A DNA stretch of 64,000 nucleotides from the NCBI GenBank assembly GCA_005880695.1, contig VBGR01000033.1, forward strand, positions 1-64,000, in the 5' to 3' direction. This document shows positions 17,719 through 25,973 of this stretch, piece by piece; position 1 is the first letter of the stretch, and each line of letters starts with the position of its first letter. This DNA comes from Chloroflexota bacterium (GTDB lineage: Bacteria > Chloroflexota > Dormibacteria > Dormibacterales > Dormibacteraceae). Under the pieces are notes generated by a model. It saw nothing but the letters and a program-made list of their open reading frames with translations. It searched no databases and was not told the DNA's origin. A program made the position numbers and the translations under genes.

Positions 17719-19835
17719 GTTGGCAGCTCCAGCTCGACCTTCTTCGGCCGGCGCCGCACTTTGACTCGAGGCTTGCCGCGGGTCCGGTCGACGGTGAAGT
17801 CGATGCGCTCCTCGCCGATCGTCATGCCCGCAACGTGGAGGCGTTCATAGAGCGGCGTGTCGACCGGGTCGATCCGGAGGCGGCTACCGAACGCGTCCGC
17901 CTCCAGGCCGAGCAGGACCGCCAGGAACTGGAAGACCGAGCCGGCTCCCCAAGCCTGGGGGTTGCAGCTGACCAGGTACTCGCCCGGCCGGGAGTTGAAC
18001 CGGAGGTCGCGAGGAAAGCCGCAGTAGAGCTCGGGCAGCCTGGAGTCCTGGAACCGCATGCCCGCCTCCAGAACAGCACGCGCTACCAGCTCGGCCTCCT
18101 TCCTGAAGCCGTACCGCCGCAGGCCCGCGGCGATGATCGAGTTGTCGTGGGGCCAGACGGTGCCGTTGTGGTAGCTCATCGGGTTGTAGTTGATGGCATC
18201 GGAGGACAGGGTCCGGATGCCCCAGCCGGAGTACATCTGGGGAGACATCAGCTCGCTCACGACGGCGGGCGCGTTGGCCGTGTCGACCACGCCCGACCAG
18301 AGGAGGTGCCCGGGGTTGGAGGAGATCGCCATCACCTGCCTCTTCTCCGCGTCCAGCGCCTGTGCGTAGAACTGCTTCTCGGGCATCCAGAAGCGGTCGT
18401 TAAAACGCCGGCGAAGCTCTTCCGCCTGGGTCTCCAGGCGGTCGGCCTCTCCCTGGCGGCCGAGGCGGCGGAAGATCGCGGCCAGGCCTTTCTTGGCCTG
18501 GTAGGCGTAGCCCTGGACTTCACAGAGGGCGGCTGGCAGCGGCGCCAGGCTGCCGTCGTCGTGAGTGAGCGAGTCAAAGGAGTCCTTCCAGCCCTGGTTG
18601 CGAACGCCCGGCAGGCTCGAGTGCTGGGAGTACTCGAGGAAGCCGTCGCGGTCCGCGTCGGCGTACTCGTCGCACCAGGCCAGCGCGGCGAAGACGTTCG
18701 GCATCAGATCCGTCAGGAGGTCGAGGTCGCCGGTCCAGTTCAGGAGCTCGACCAGCAGCACGAGAAAGAGGGGAGTGGCGTCCACAGAGCCGTAGTAAGG
18801 CGTGTGTGGAATCAGCTTCAGGTTGGCCACCTCGCCGAACCGGATCTCGTGCAGGATCTTGCCCGGCTCCTCCTCCCGCTGGGGGTCGATAGCCTTGCCC
18901 TGGTGCTCGGCCAGGTAGAGGAGGGTGCCCCGTCCGAGGTCCGGGTTTAGGGCCAGGGTCTGGACCGAGGTGATCAGGGCGTCGCGGCCGAAGGGGACCG
19001 CGTACCAGGGGATGCCCGCGGTGGGGAAGGGGCCCGTCGGCATCTGGTCGATCAGGATCCGGAGGTCTTCGCGGCTCCGCCAGAGCAGGCCGGCGTTGAG
19101 AATCTCGTTGTCCGTGCCGAGCCCGGTGCAGGTTTCGTTCCAGCGCCGGTAGCTGCCCTCCAGGCTGCTCAGGGCACTCTCGAAGTCGAAGTCCACGCGG
19201 GGCCCCCGGCCGCCCACCAGCGGCAGGATGTCCACGACCAGGATGAAGGCCTGCTGGCGCTGCAGCGAGACGTTGAAGCTGACCCGCCCGTCGTCGCTGA
19301 TCTTGGTGCGCGGGCAGTTGAAGACCACCTCGGTCTGGCGGCGGATGCCGTCCGCCCCGTTGTAGCCGAAGCGGAACCCGAAGTCGGTGACCTCGACCGG
19401 GTCGGCTTCGCCGAGAGGCTGCTCGAACCGGTAGCCGCGGACGCCGAAAATGTCCTGGAAGTCGGCTTTGAACGCCAGATCGAGAGTGAACTCGACCTGG
19501 CCCGGGTTGCAGTTCAGGATGCCGATGCGCTCGTGAAGCCCTTCGTGCAGGAACCTGGTCCGGCGCAGGCTCAGCGTCTGGCGGGCGACCGGCTTCCCGT
19601 CGAGACCTCGAATCGCCGGGTTGACCAGCTGGAAGGTGGCGACGTAGGCGCGATCGACGCTCGAGCTGAGCAGGATGGGGACGCTGTCGCCCAGCCTGAC
19701 CTCGAAGCCGGAAAGGAACCGCGTGTCCAGGTGGTAGAGGCCGAAGCCGAACTGGTTGTTGATGGGAATGTCGCCGTTTTCGTCAGACATGGCGAAGACC
19801 CGGTTCTCTTTCAGGATCACGCGGTCTTCGAGCAT
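17715..19835 (-). CDS. Glycogen debranching enzyme (amylo-alpha-1,6-glucosidase type)
   Basis: A 706-residue protein with an N-terminal beta domain (about 1-210, with NQFGFGLYHLDTRFLSGFEV) and a C-terminal (alpha/alpha)6 glucosidase domain that includes GIPWYAVPFGRDALITSVQT and NGTVWPHDNSIIAAGLRRYG. This matches the GDE_N_bis plus GDE_C architecture. Family members hydrolyse alpha-1,6 branches, or act on related short alpha-glucosides. There is no transferase domain. It is the first gene of the minus-strand operon with the GT4 and GpgS genes. Its ATG sits 16 nt from the divergent der start, so the two promoters overlap. Confidence 0.85.
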   Translation of the reverse strand: MLEDRVILKENRVFAMSDENGDIPINNQFGFGLYHLDTRFLSGFEVRLGDSVPILLSSSVDRAYVATFQLVNPAIRGLDGKPVARQTLSLRRTRFLHEGLHERIGILNCNPGQVEFTLDLAFKADFQDIFGVRGYRFEQPLGEADPVEVTDFGFRFGYNGADGIRRQTEVVFNCPRTKISDDGRVSFNVSLQRQQAFILVVDILPLVGGRGPRVDFDFESALSSLEGSYRRWNETCTGLGTDNEILNAGLLWRSREDLRILIDQMPTGPFPTAGIPWYAVPFGRDALITSVQTLALNPDLGRGTLLYLAEHQGKAIDPQREEEPGKILHEIRFGEVANLKLIPHTPYYGSVDATPLFLVLLVELLNWTGDLDLLTDLMPNVFAALAWCDEYADADRDGFLEYSQHSSLPGVRNQGWKDSFDSLTHDDGSLAPLPAALCEVQGYAYQAKKGLAAIFRRLGRQGEADRLETQAEELRRRFNDRFWMPEKQFYAQALDAEKRQVMAISSNPGHLLWSGVVDTANAPAVVSELMSPQMYSGWGIRTLSSDAINYNPMSYHNGTVWPHDNSIIAAGLRRYGFRKEAELVARAVLEAGMRFQDSRLPELYCGFPRDLRFNSRPGEYLVSCNPQAWGAGSVFQFLAVLLGLEADAFGSRLRIDPVDTPLYERLHVAGMTIGEERIDFTVDRTRGKPRVKVRRRPKKVELELPT

Positions 19836-19840
19836 CTGGT

Positions 19841-19846
19841 TAATTT
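19841..19846 (+). promoter_or_regulatory. Leaderless-type -10 box (TAATTT) for der
   Basis: TAATTT ends 5 nt before the GTG at 19852. The transcription start should coincide with the start codon. This decides the der start. Confidence 0.5.
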
Positions 19847-19851
19847 TGCTG

Positions 19852-21189
19852 GTGGCTCACCCTATCGTCGCGATCGTCGGCCGCCCGAACGTTGGCAAGT
19901 CGACGCTTTTCAACCGCTTGATCGGCTGGCGGAAGGCGATCGTGGACCCCACGGCGGGCCTCACGAGGGACCGTCTTTACGGCGTTGCCGAGTGGCGGGG
20001 TCGCGAGTTCAGCGTGGTCGACACTGCCGGGCTGGAGCTGGACGGCCGCCAGGCGGACAGCCGCGCCGCCATCGAGGCCCAGACGCGGGTCGCCGTCGAT
20101 GAAGCGCAGGCGATCGTGTTCATGGTCGACGTCCGCGCTGGTCTGACGGCGATCGACCGGGACGTCGCCGAGCTGCTGCGGCGGTCCAGGCGTCCCGTCG
20201 TGGTGGCGGCCAACAAGGCGGACCGGCCCGGCCAGGAGTACTTTCGCCACGAGATCCTGGAGCTTGGCTTCCGCGACGTCCTCCTCGTCTCGGCGGACCA
20301 CGGCATCGGCGTCGACGACCTGCTCGACCGGCTCCTGGAGCTGCTGCCCGACGCTCCCCCCGTGGTTGCGGATCCGGAGGCGGCCAGCCTGGCCATCATG
20401 GGCCGGCCGAACGTGGGCAAGTCGTCGCTCCTGAACGCCCTGCTCGGGGACGAGAGGGCCCTGGTCGCCGCCGCGCCAGGCACGACGCGCGACCCGGTGG
20501 ACACCGTCCTCACGTTCGACGGCCTGCCGGTGGTGCTGGTCGACACCGCGGGCATCCGGCGGCGTTCGGCGGCCCGCGACCGGCTGGAAAGGTTCAGCCT
20601 GCTGCGGGGCATCAAGGCGATGGAACGCTCGGACGCCGTGCTGCTGGTGCTGGACGCCGCCGAGGGAGTGCTTACGCAGGACCAGCATGTGGCCGGCTAC
20701 GCGCTCGAGGCTGGCAAGGGCCTCGTGATCGTGGTCAACAAGATCGACCTCGTCCCGGCTGAGCGGCGGCGGGCGGCCGCCTGGCGGAAGGAGCTGGCCG
20801 AGCCCTTCAAGTTCGTGCCCCACGCGCCTGTGGTGGCCGTCTCGGCCAAGACCGGGGAGGGGGTGGGAGGCATCCTGCCGGCGGCGCTGGAGGTGGTCGG
20901 CCAGCGACGCGTGCGGGTACCCACCAACGAGCTGAACCGGGTGTTGAGGGAGGCGTTTCTCTCCCGGCCGCCGCCCAGCTTCAAAGGCCGCCGTTTGACG
21001 CTGCGATTCGCCACCCAGGCGGAGAGCGAAACCCCCACCATCGTGCTTTTCGTGAACGACACCAACCTCCTGCACTTCTCCTATCGGCGCTACCTGGAGA
21101 AGGCTCTGCGCGCGCGATTCGGGTTTGCCGGCAACCCGATCCGGATCGTGCTCCGCGCAGAAAGCAGCCGAAGGTCGCCCCCCGCCTGA
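19852..21189 (+). CDS. der: Ribosome-associated GTPase Der (EngA)
   Basis: A 445-residue essential GTPase for 50S ribosome maturation. It has two tandem G domains, each with a P-loop (GRPNVGKSTLFNRL and GRPNVGKSSLLNAL), a DTAG switch, and NKAD or NKID specificity motifs. A C-terminal KH-like domain follows (about 355-445, with VPTNELNRVLREAF). The start is GTG 19852, giving VAHPIVAIVGRPN. An in-frame ATG upstream at 19756 lies within the divergent gene and before the promoter. Confidence 0.96.
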   Translation: MAHPIVAIVGRPNVGKSTLFNRLIGWRKAIVDPTAGLTRDRLYGVAEWRGREFSVVDTAGLELDGRQADSRAAIEAQTRVAVDEAQAIVFMVDVRAGLTAIDRDVAELLRRSRRPVVVAANKADRPGQEYFRHEILELGFRDVLLVSADHGIGVDDLLDRLLELLPDAPPVVADPEAASLAIMGRPNVGKSSLLNALLGDERALVAAAPGTTRDPVDTVLTFDGLPVVLVDTAGIRRRSAARDRLERFSLLRGIKAMERSDAVLLVLDAAEGVLTQDQHVAGYALEAGKGLVIVVNKIDLVPAERRRAAAWRKELAEPFKFVPHAPVVAVSAKTGEGVGGILPAALEVVGQRRVRVPTNELNRVLREAFLSRPPPSFKGRRLTLRFATQAESETPTIVLFVNDTNLLHFSYRRYLEKALRARFGFAGNPIRIVLRAESSRRSPPA

Positions 21190-21215
21190 CCTCCCCCGTC
21201 AAGCGGCGGAGGGAC

Positions 21216-21257
21216 GTTTACATTTACGTGACCTTGGCGCCATCGGCAGCTCACAAT
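21216..21257 (+). promoter_or_regulatory. Candidate promoter with GTTTAC/ATTTAC direct repeat for the two-component operon
   Basis: A tandem hexamer pair GTTTAC-ATTTAC (21216-21227) abuts a weak -35-like TGACCT (21229-21234), followed after 17 nt by CACAAT (21252-21257). OmpR-family regulators often bind such direct repeats upstream of their own genes. This is inference only. Confidence 0.3.
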
Positions 21258-21284
21258 CGGCCCGTCAGCTAGCAGGACCAAGAG

Positions 21285-21977
21285 ATGGCTAGCGAAAGGG
21301 TTCTCGTCGTGGACGACGAGGAGCACATCCTCGAGCTGGCTCGCCTTTATCTGAGCCGGGAGGGCTACCAGGTCGAGTCCGTCGCAGACGGCGGGCAGGC
21401 CCTGACGCGCTTTGGCCAGCTCAAGCCTGACCTGGTGGTGCTCGACATCATGCTGCCGGGCAAGGACGGCCTGACGATCTGCAGGGAGATCCGCAAACAG
21501 AGCCAGGTCCCGATCATCATGCTGACCGCCCGCGACGAGGTGACTGACAAAGTTGTCGGCCTCGAGCTCGGCGCCGACGACTACCTGACCAAGCCCTTCC
21601 ATCCTCAGGAGCTCGTGGCCCGCGCCAAGGCTCTGCTCCGGCGCACGAGGCAGGAGCCGGATCAACCGGAGGTGATCCGGGCCGGCGGTCTGGAGGTCGA
21701 CCTGGCACGGCACGAGGTCCGCCATGGCCAGGCGCGGGTCCAGCTCCGTCCCAAGGAGTTCGACCTCCTGGCGCTGCTGGCGCGCCATCCCGGCCGCGTC
21801 TACCAGCGGACCGAGCTGCTCGACCTGGTCTGGGGATACGACTTCCCGGGCTACACGCGTACCGTCGACGTGCACGTCCAGCAGGTGCGCGAGAAGCTGG
21901 CCGCGGCGCGGGTCGAGGATCCCAGCATCGAGACCGTCTGGGGCGTGGGCTACCGGCTCGAGATCAAAAGCACTTGA
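21285..21977 (+). CDS. OmpR-family response regulator
   Basis: A 230-residue protein with an N-terminal receiver domain (acidic pair at 10-11, phospho-acceptor Asp54 in VVLDIMLPGKDG, conserved Thr and Lys in MLTARD and YLTKPF). The C-terminal winged helix (about 130-228) contains LRPKEFDLLALLARHPG and YTRTVDVHVQQVREKL. It regulates transcription after phosphorylation by the histidine kinase encoded next, whose TTG start overlaps this stop by 4 nt. The signal is unknown. Confidence 0.95.
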   Translation: MASERVLVVDDEEHILELARLYLSREGYQVESVADGGQALTRFGQLKPDLVVLDIMLPGKDGLTICREIRKQSQVPIIMLTARDEVTDKVVGLELGADDYLTKPFHPQELVARAKALLRRTRQEPDQPEVIRAGGLEVDLARHEVRHGQARVQLRPKEFDLLALLARHPGRVYQRTELLDLVWGYDFPGYTRTVDVHVQQVREKLAAARVEDPSIETVWGVGYRLEIKST

Positions 21978-23419
21978 GCCTCCGGTTCCGGCTTCTGATC
22001 GCGGCGGCCGGGATCGTGGTGGTGAGCCTGGTGCTGAGCGGAGCGCTGACCTGGGTCCTGGTGCGCAACCTGGAGTTCGACGACGCCCACCTCCAGCTCG
22101 ACCGGCTGGCGCTGCTGCGGCGCGCCGAGGTCCTCCGCGCCGAGTGCCTCACCATCCCCAGCGGGACCACGACCACCTGCCCCGGAGGCAACGGCCGGCT
22201 GGCTTCACGGGCTGCCTACGAGGACCGCCTTCGCAACCTTGCCGTTGCCAGCGGGGCCGACCGGATGCTGCTGGTCGCGGCCAACCGAACTATCGTCTTC
22301 GACAGCGCCGGCAGCGATTCCATCGGCACCAAGATCGTCCTCGGCGCTCAGCGGAAGATCGATCAGGGCACCGTCAACGAGGGAAATGTCGTGATCTCGG
22401 GCCAGGATTTCATCGGGGCCGGCGTCGCGATAGCTCCGCGACGGGACCCCGACGGCGCGGCAGGCCTGGTCTTCGCGCGCACCGTCGCCTCGATCAACAG
22501 CCTGGCCACCGGCCAGGTCGTGCCTCGGCTGCTGGGAGCCGGACTTGCTGCCCTGCTGCTGGCCCTCGCCATCGCGCTGCTGCTGAGCCGCGCCTTTGCC
22601 CGGCCCCTCAGCGAGCTGGCCGGCGCAGCCGAGGAGATCGCGGCCGGCAACTACGCAGCGCGGGTGGGCGTGACCGGCCGCGACGAGATCGGCGTCGTAG
22701 GGCGCTCTTTCAACCGCATGGCGGAGGCGGTCGAGCGCGCGCGAGCGACCCAGCGCGACTTTCTGGCCAACGTCTCTCACGAGCTGAAAACTCCGCTTAC
22801 CAGCCTGCTCGGCTTCAGCCAGGCGCTGATCGACGGCAGCCTGCAGACGCCCGCTGAGCGGACCCGGGCGGGAACGATCATCCACGAGGAGGCGCACCGG
22901 GTCCTGCGGATGTCGCAGGAGCTTCTCGACCTGGCGCGCGTCGAGTCAGGCCAGATTTCCCTGCATCCGACCGACGTCGACCTGAAGGCGCTGCTGGAGC
23001 AGGAGATCGAAATCGTCAAGCCGCGCGCCGGCGAGCGCCAGCTGGCGCTCGATCTCCGTCTCCCGACCAGCCCGCCCCACGTCAAGTCCGACCCGGAGCG
23101 GTTGCACCAGATCATCGACAACCTGCTCGACAACGCCGTCAAGTACGCGCCGGCCGGTACGCCTGTCGAGGTGGCGGTCGCCAACGGGTTGATGAACGTC
23201 GAGGTGGCCGTCAGCAACCAGGTCGACCAGAACCCCCCCGACCCGCAGCGGATTTTCGACCGCTTCTACCGGGGCGACCCGTCGCGCTCCTCGGCGGCCG
23301 GCGGGGTGGGTCTCGGGCTGGCCATCAGCCGCGAGCTGGCGGTGGCTCTGGGTGGCAAGCTCTGGGCTGAGCTCGACGGCCAGGTCCTGCGCGTCCGGCT
23401 CAACCTGCCCTCAATCTAA
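21974..23419 (+). CDS. Sensor histidine kinase with HAMP domain
   Basis: A 481-residue membrane kinase. It has a first transmembrane helix at about 7-29 and an extracytoplasmic sensor region (about 31-182) with Cys59 and Cys69, which could form a disulfide. A second helix (about 185-206) and a HAMP linker (207-260) follow. The H-box is DFLANVSHELKTPLTSLLGF with His269, the N-box is DNLLDNAVKYAP and the G-box is GGVGLGLAIS. It phosphorylates the upstream regulator. It has no PAS domain. The stop lies at the A-run that forms part of a terminator for the opposite strand. Confidence 0.94.
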   Translation: MSLRFRLLIAAAGIVVVSLVLSGALTWVLVRNLEFDDAHLQLDRLALLRRAEVLRAECLTIPSGTTTTCPGGNGRLASRAAYEDRLRNLAVASGADRMLLVAANRTIVFDSAGSDSIGTKIVLGAQRKIDQGTVNEGNVVISGQDFIGAGVAIAPRRDPDGAAGLVFARTVASINSLATGQVVPRLLGAGLAALLLALAIALLLSRAFARPLSELAGAAEEIAAGNYAARVGVTGRDEIGVVGRSFNRMAEAVERARATQRDFLANVSHELKTPLTSLLGFSQALIDGSLQTPAERTRAGTIIHEEAHRVLRMSQELLDLARVESGQISLHPTDVDLKALLEQEIEIVKPRAGERQLALDLRLPTSPPHVKSDPERLHQIIDNLLDNAVKYAPAGTPVEVAVANGLMNVEVAVSNQVDQNPPDPQRIFDRFYRGDPSRSSAAGGVGLGLAISRELAVALGGKLWAELDGQVLRVRLNLPSI

Positions 23420-23450
23420 AAAAACCCTCCTCCCAATTTAGGGGGGAGGG
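23418..23450 (-). terminator. Rho-independent terminator of the pyruvate dehydrogenase operon
   Basis: On the minus strand a 10-bp stem (CCCTCCCCCC against GGGAGGAGGG, one mismatch, loop TAAATT) is followed by a run of seven T. It ends transcription 27 nt past the E2 stop codon. The right arm resembles the repeat at 33509-33551. Confidence 0.75.
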
Positions 23451-23476
23451 CAGGGAGGGGGCCCGAGCAGGCGTAT

Positions 23477-24769
23477 TTACTGCGGCGGCAGCACGAGGTT
23501 GACGGGCGCTTCGAGCAGCTTCTTGAAAGTGGCGAGGTACTCGGCCAGGTCAGCTCCGTAGACGACGCGGTGATCGGCCGAGCCGGTCACGCGCATGACC
23601 TTGCCGGTGGTCACCCTGCCGTCCTCGACCAGGGCCACGTCCTTGGTCGCGCCCACCGCGAGAATCACCGACTCGGGCTGGTTGACGATGGCGATGAACT
23701 CGTCGACGCCGAAGGTGCCCAGGTTGGAGATCGAGAAGGTGCCACCTTCCAGGTCCTGTGGCGTCGGCTTCCCGGCCACCGCGCGCTCGACGATGGCCCG
23801 CCGCTCGGTCGAGATCTGGACCAGGTCCATCTGGTCTACGTCTTTCAGGACGGGCACGATCAGTGAGCGCTGACCCGCGACCGCGTAGCCGATGTTGACG
23901 CGCCTCTTGACCTCGATGTGGTCCCCGGCCCAAGAGGCGTTCACATGCGGGTGCTGGCGGATCGCGAGCGCGGCTGCGCGGAAGATCAGATCGGCGACAG
24001 ACACCTTGTCGGCGCCGGGGACCGTCTCCCGGAGCTGGCCCTGCAGCTTGATCGCCTCGTCCATCCGGATCTCGACGGTGACGTAGAAGTGGGGGACCTC
24101 CGCCTTGGACTTCGCCATCCGGCGGGCGATGATCGTCTGGACCCGGGTGAGCTCCTCGTGCTCGACCTCCGGCCCGCTCGGTCGCGCCGCCGCCCGCTCG
24201 GGTGCCCTGGCCGCCGTGGGGCGCTTCTCACCCGCAGCGGCCAGGACGTCCTCCTTGACGATCCGGCCCTCAGGCCCGCTGCCTTTGAGCTCGGCGAGGT
24301 TGACTCCCATCTCAGCCGCCAGCCTGGCCGCGAGGGGCGATGCTTTGATGCGGCTGCCGCCGCCGTCGGCGGTGGCGGCCGGGGCTTCCTCGCGCGGCTT
24401 GGCCGCGGGCTTCTCCTCGGCGTCATCCACTTCAGGCTTCGGCTCGGGCTCCGCCTTGCCTTCGGCTTCGGCCTGCTGGGGTTCGGGCGCCGGCTCCTTG
24501 GCCTGCTCTTTTTCCTTGTGCGCGGGCTTGGCGGGAGCCTCTCCGCCGATCTGTGCGATCGGGGCGCCGACCGGGACCGGTTTGCCGGCCTCGACGATGA
24601 TGTGGAAGGCGCCCTCCGAGTCGGCGTTGATCTCGAAGCTGGCCTTGTCGGACTCGACCTCGGCGATGACCTGCCCCTTCTTGACCTCGTCGCCGTCCTT
24701 CACCTTCCAGTCGATGACCGTTCCCTCCTCCATCGTGTCGGAGAGCTTCGGCATGTTGACCTCGCCCAC
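23477..24769 (-). CDS. pdhC: Pyruvate dehydrogenase E2, dihydrolipoamide acetyltransferase
   Basis: A 430-residue protein with one lipoyl domain (1-78, lipoyl-lysine Lys42 in ESDKASFEI), a long Ala/Pro/Glu linker (79-138), a peripheral subunit-binding domain (141-176, KASPLAARLAAEMGVNLAEL) and a catalytic domain with the DHR active site (His400). It transfers the acetyl group to CoA. The GTG at 24769 gives the usual short leader before MPKLSDTMEEG; ATG 24754 has a GAGG motif 5 nt upstream and is an alternative. It is separated from the E1beta gene by an unusual 214-nt spacer. Confidence 0.93.
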   Translation of the reverse strand: MGEVNMPKLSDTMEEGTVIDWKVKDGDEVKKGQVIAEVESDKASFEINADSEGAFHIIVEAGKPVPVGAPIAQIGGEAPAKPAHKEKEQAKEPAPEPQQAEAEGKAEPEPKPEVDDAEEKPAAKPREEAPAATADGGGSRIKASPLAARLAAEMGVNLAELKGSGPEGRIVKEDVLAAAGEKRPTAARAPERAAARPSGPEVEHEELTRVQTIIARRMAKSKAEVPHFYVTVEIRMDEAIKLQGQLRETVPGADKVSVADLIFRAAALAIRQHPHVNASWAGDHIEVKRRVNIGYAVAGQRSLIVPVLKDVDQMDLVQISTERRAIVERAVAGKPTPQDLEGGTFSISNLGTFGVDEFIAIVNQPESVILAVGATKDVALVEDGRVTTGKVMRVTGSADHRVVYGADLAEYLATFKKLLEAPVNLVLPPQ

Positions 24770-24987
24770 TAGGCCGCCCGTCCAGCCGTCGCGGCGGCAG
24801 ATGCGGTGTCCAGACCGGCGAGGTCAAGGAAGGGTGGACGGGGCCCCGGAGCGCATCTGTAGATGCGTGAGGACGCCCCGGACGGGGTCCCTGACACCGA
24901 GATCGCCGGCCTGGGCGCCGCAAAGGGGTCCCCGCCGACGCTGTCGGTGGGGTGAAGCTGCGTCGGGCCGGCTGGACGGGGGGTCAC
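24769..24987 (-). CDS. Possible small ORF filling the E1beta-E2 spacer
   Basis: A 72-codon frame starts at a GTG that overlaps the E1beta stop (GTGA) and ends with a TAG that overlaps the E2 start by one base (TAGTG). This perfect fit suggests translational coupling through the spacer. The product is Pro-, Ala- and Gly-rich, has no recognisable domain, and its third-position GC is lower than in neighbouring genes. The DNA also holds a CGCATCT/AGATGCG hairpin and GC-rich inverted repeats. It may be non-coding structured spacer. Confidence 0.25.
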   Translation of the reverse strand: MTPRPAGPTQLHPTDSVGGDPFAAPRPAISVSGTPSGASSRIYRCAPGPRPPFLDLAGLDTASAAATAGRAA

Positions 24988-25973
24988 GCGCTTACCTTCT
25001 TGCCTACCATGGCCAGCGCACCTTTAACGATGTCCTCGCTGGACGGGATCGCCGCTTTTTCGAGCTGCTGGTTGTACGGCATCGGGACCTCGGCGCCGCC
25101 GATCCGGTTGACCGGAGCGTCCAGGTAGTCGAAGGCCCGCAGCTGGACGCCGGCGGCGATCTCGGCGGAGACGCCGAAGGTCGGCCAGCCCTCCTCCACA
25201 ACGAGCAGCCGGCTCGTCTTCTTGACCGAGTCGACGATCGTCTTCCAGTCGAGGGGACGGATGCTGCGCAAGTCGATGACCTCGGCGTCGACGTCTTCGT
25301 CCTCCAGCTTCTGCGCCGCGGCCAGCGCCAGCACCACCTGGCGCGACACGCCGAGGATGGTGAGGTCGGCGCCCTCCCGCCTCACCGCCGCTTTGCCGAT
25401 GGGCGTCAGGTACTCCTCGTCGGGGACCTCGCCGCGCGTGTTGTAGAGGCTCATCGACTCCATGAACATGACCGGGTTGTCGGTCCGGATCGCTGACTTC
25501 AGCAGGCCTTTCGCGTCCTCGGGCGTGGTGGGGGAGACCACGAGCAAACCGGGGATGAAGCCGTAAAGCACCTCGAAGCTGTGCGAGTGCTGGGCGGAGA
25601 GCTGGTGGCCGGCGCCGCCGGGCAATCGGATCACCATCGGTACCGAGACCTTGCCGCCGAACATGTAGCGGATCTTGGCGGCGTTCTGGACGACCTGGTC
25701 GTAGGCCAGGAGAGAGAAGTTGACCGTCATCATCTCGACCACCGGGCGCAGTCCCGTCATGGCGGCGCCGATCGCAGAGCCGACGATGACTTCCTCGGCG
25801 ATCGGCGCGTCGACGACGCGCATCTCGCCGAACTTTTCCAGAAGGCCTTCGGTGATGCGGTAGGCGCCACCGAAGACTCCGATGTCCTCACCTATCAGGT
25901 AGACGGACTCGTCCCGCTCCATCTCCTCGAGCAGCGCCTCGCGGAGCGCGGCACGGAAGAGCTTCTCAGCCAT
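24984..25973 (-). CDS. pdhB: Pyruvate dehydrogenase E1 beta subunit
   Basis: A 329-residue transketolase-like protein. It contains YLIGEDIGVFGGAYRITEGL, the VVDAPIAEEVIVGSAIGAAM segment with the conserved Glu of the thiamine site, and a C-terminal transketolase domain (about 200-320). With E1alpha it forms the alpha2beta2 decarboxylase of the complex. It starts one base into the E1alpha stop region, so E1alpha and E1beta are tightly coupled. It is of the pyruvate/branched-chain family; pyruvate is inferred from the single operon and general similarity. Confidence 0.93.
   Translation of the reverse strand: MAEKLFRAALREALLEEMERDESVYLIGEDIGVFGGAYRITEGLLEKFGEMRVVDAPIAEEVIVGSAIGAAMTGLRPVVEMMTVNFSLLAYDQVVQNAAKIRYMFGGKVSVPMVIRLPGGAGHQLSAQHSHSFEVLYGFIPGLLVVSPTTPEDAKGLLKSAIRTDNPVMFMESMSLYNTRGEVPDEEYLTPIGKAAVRREGADLTILGVSRQVVLALAAAQKLEDEDVDAEVIDLRSIRPLDWKTIVDSVKKTSRLLVVEEGWPTFGVSAEIAAGVQLRAFDYLDAPVNRIGGAEVPMPYNQQLEKAAIPSSEDIVKGALAMVGKKVSA

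Noticed and set aside
17511-18950. 479-codon plus-strand frame inside the debranching gene
   Set aside because: Antisense shadow with arginine-rich low-complexity sequence; the minus-strand product has clear family motifs.
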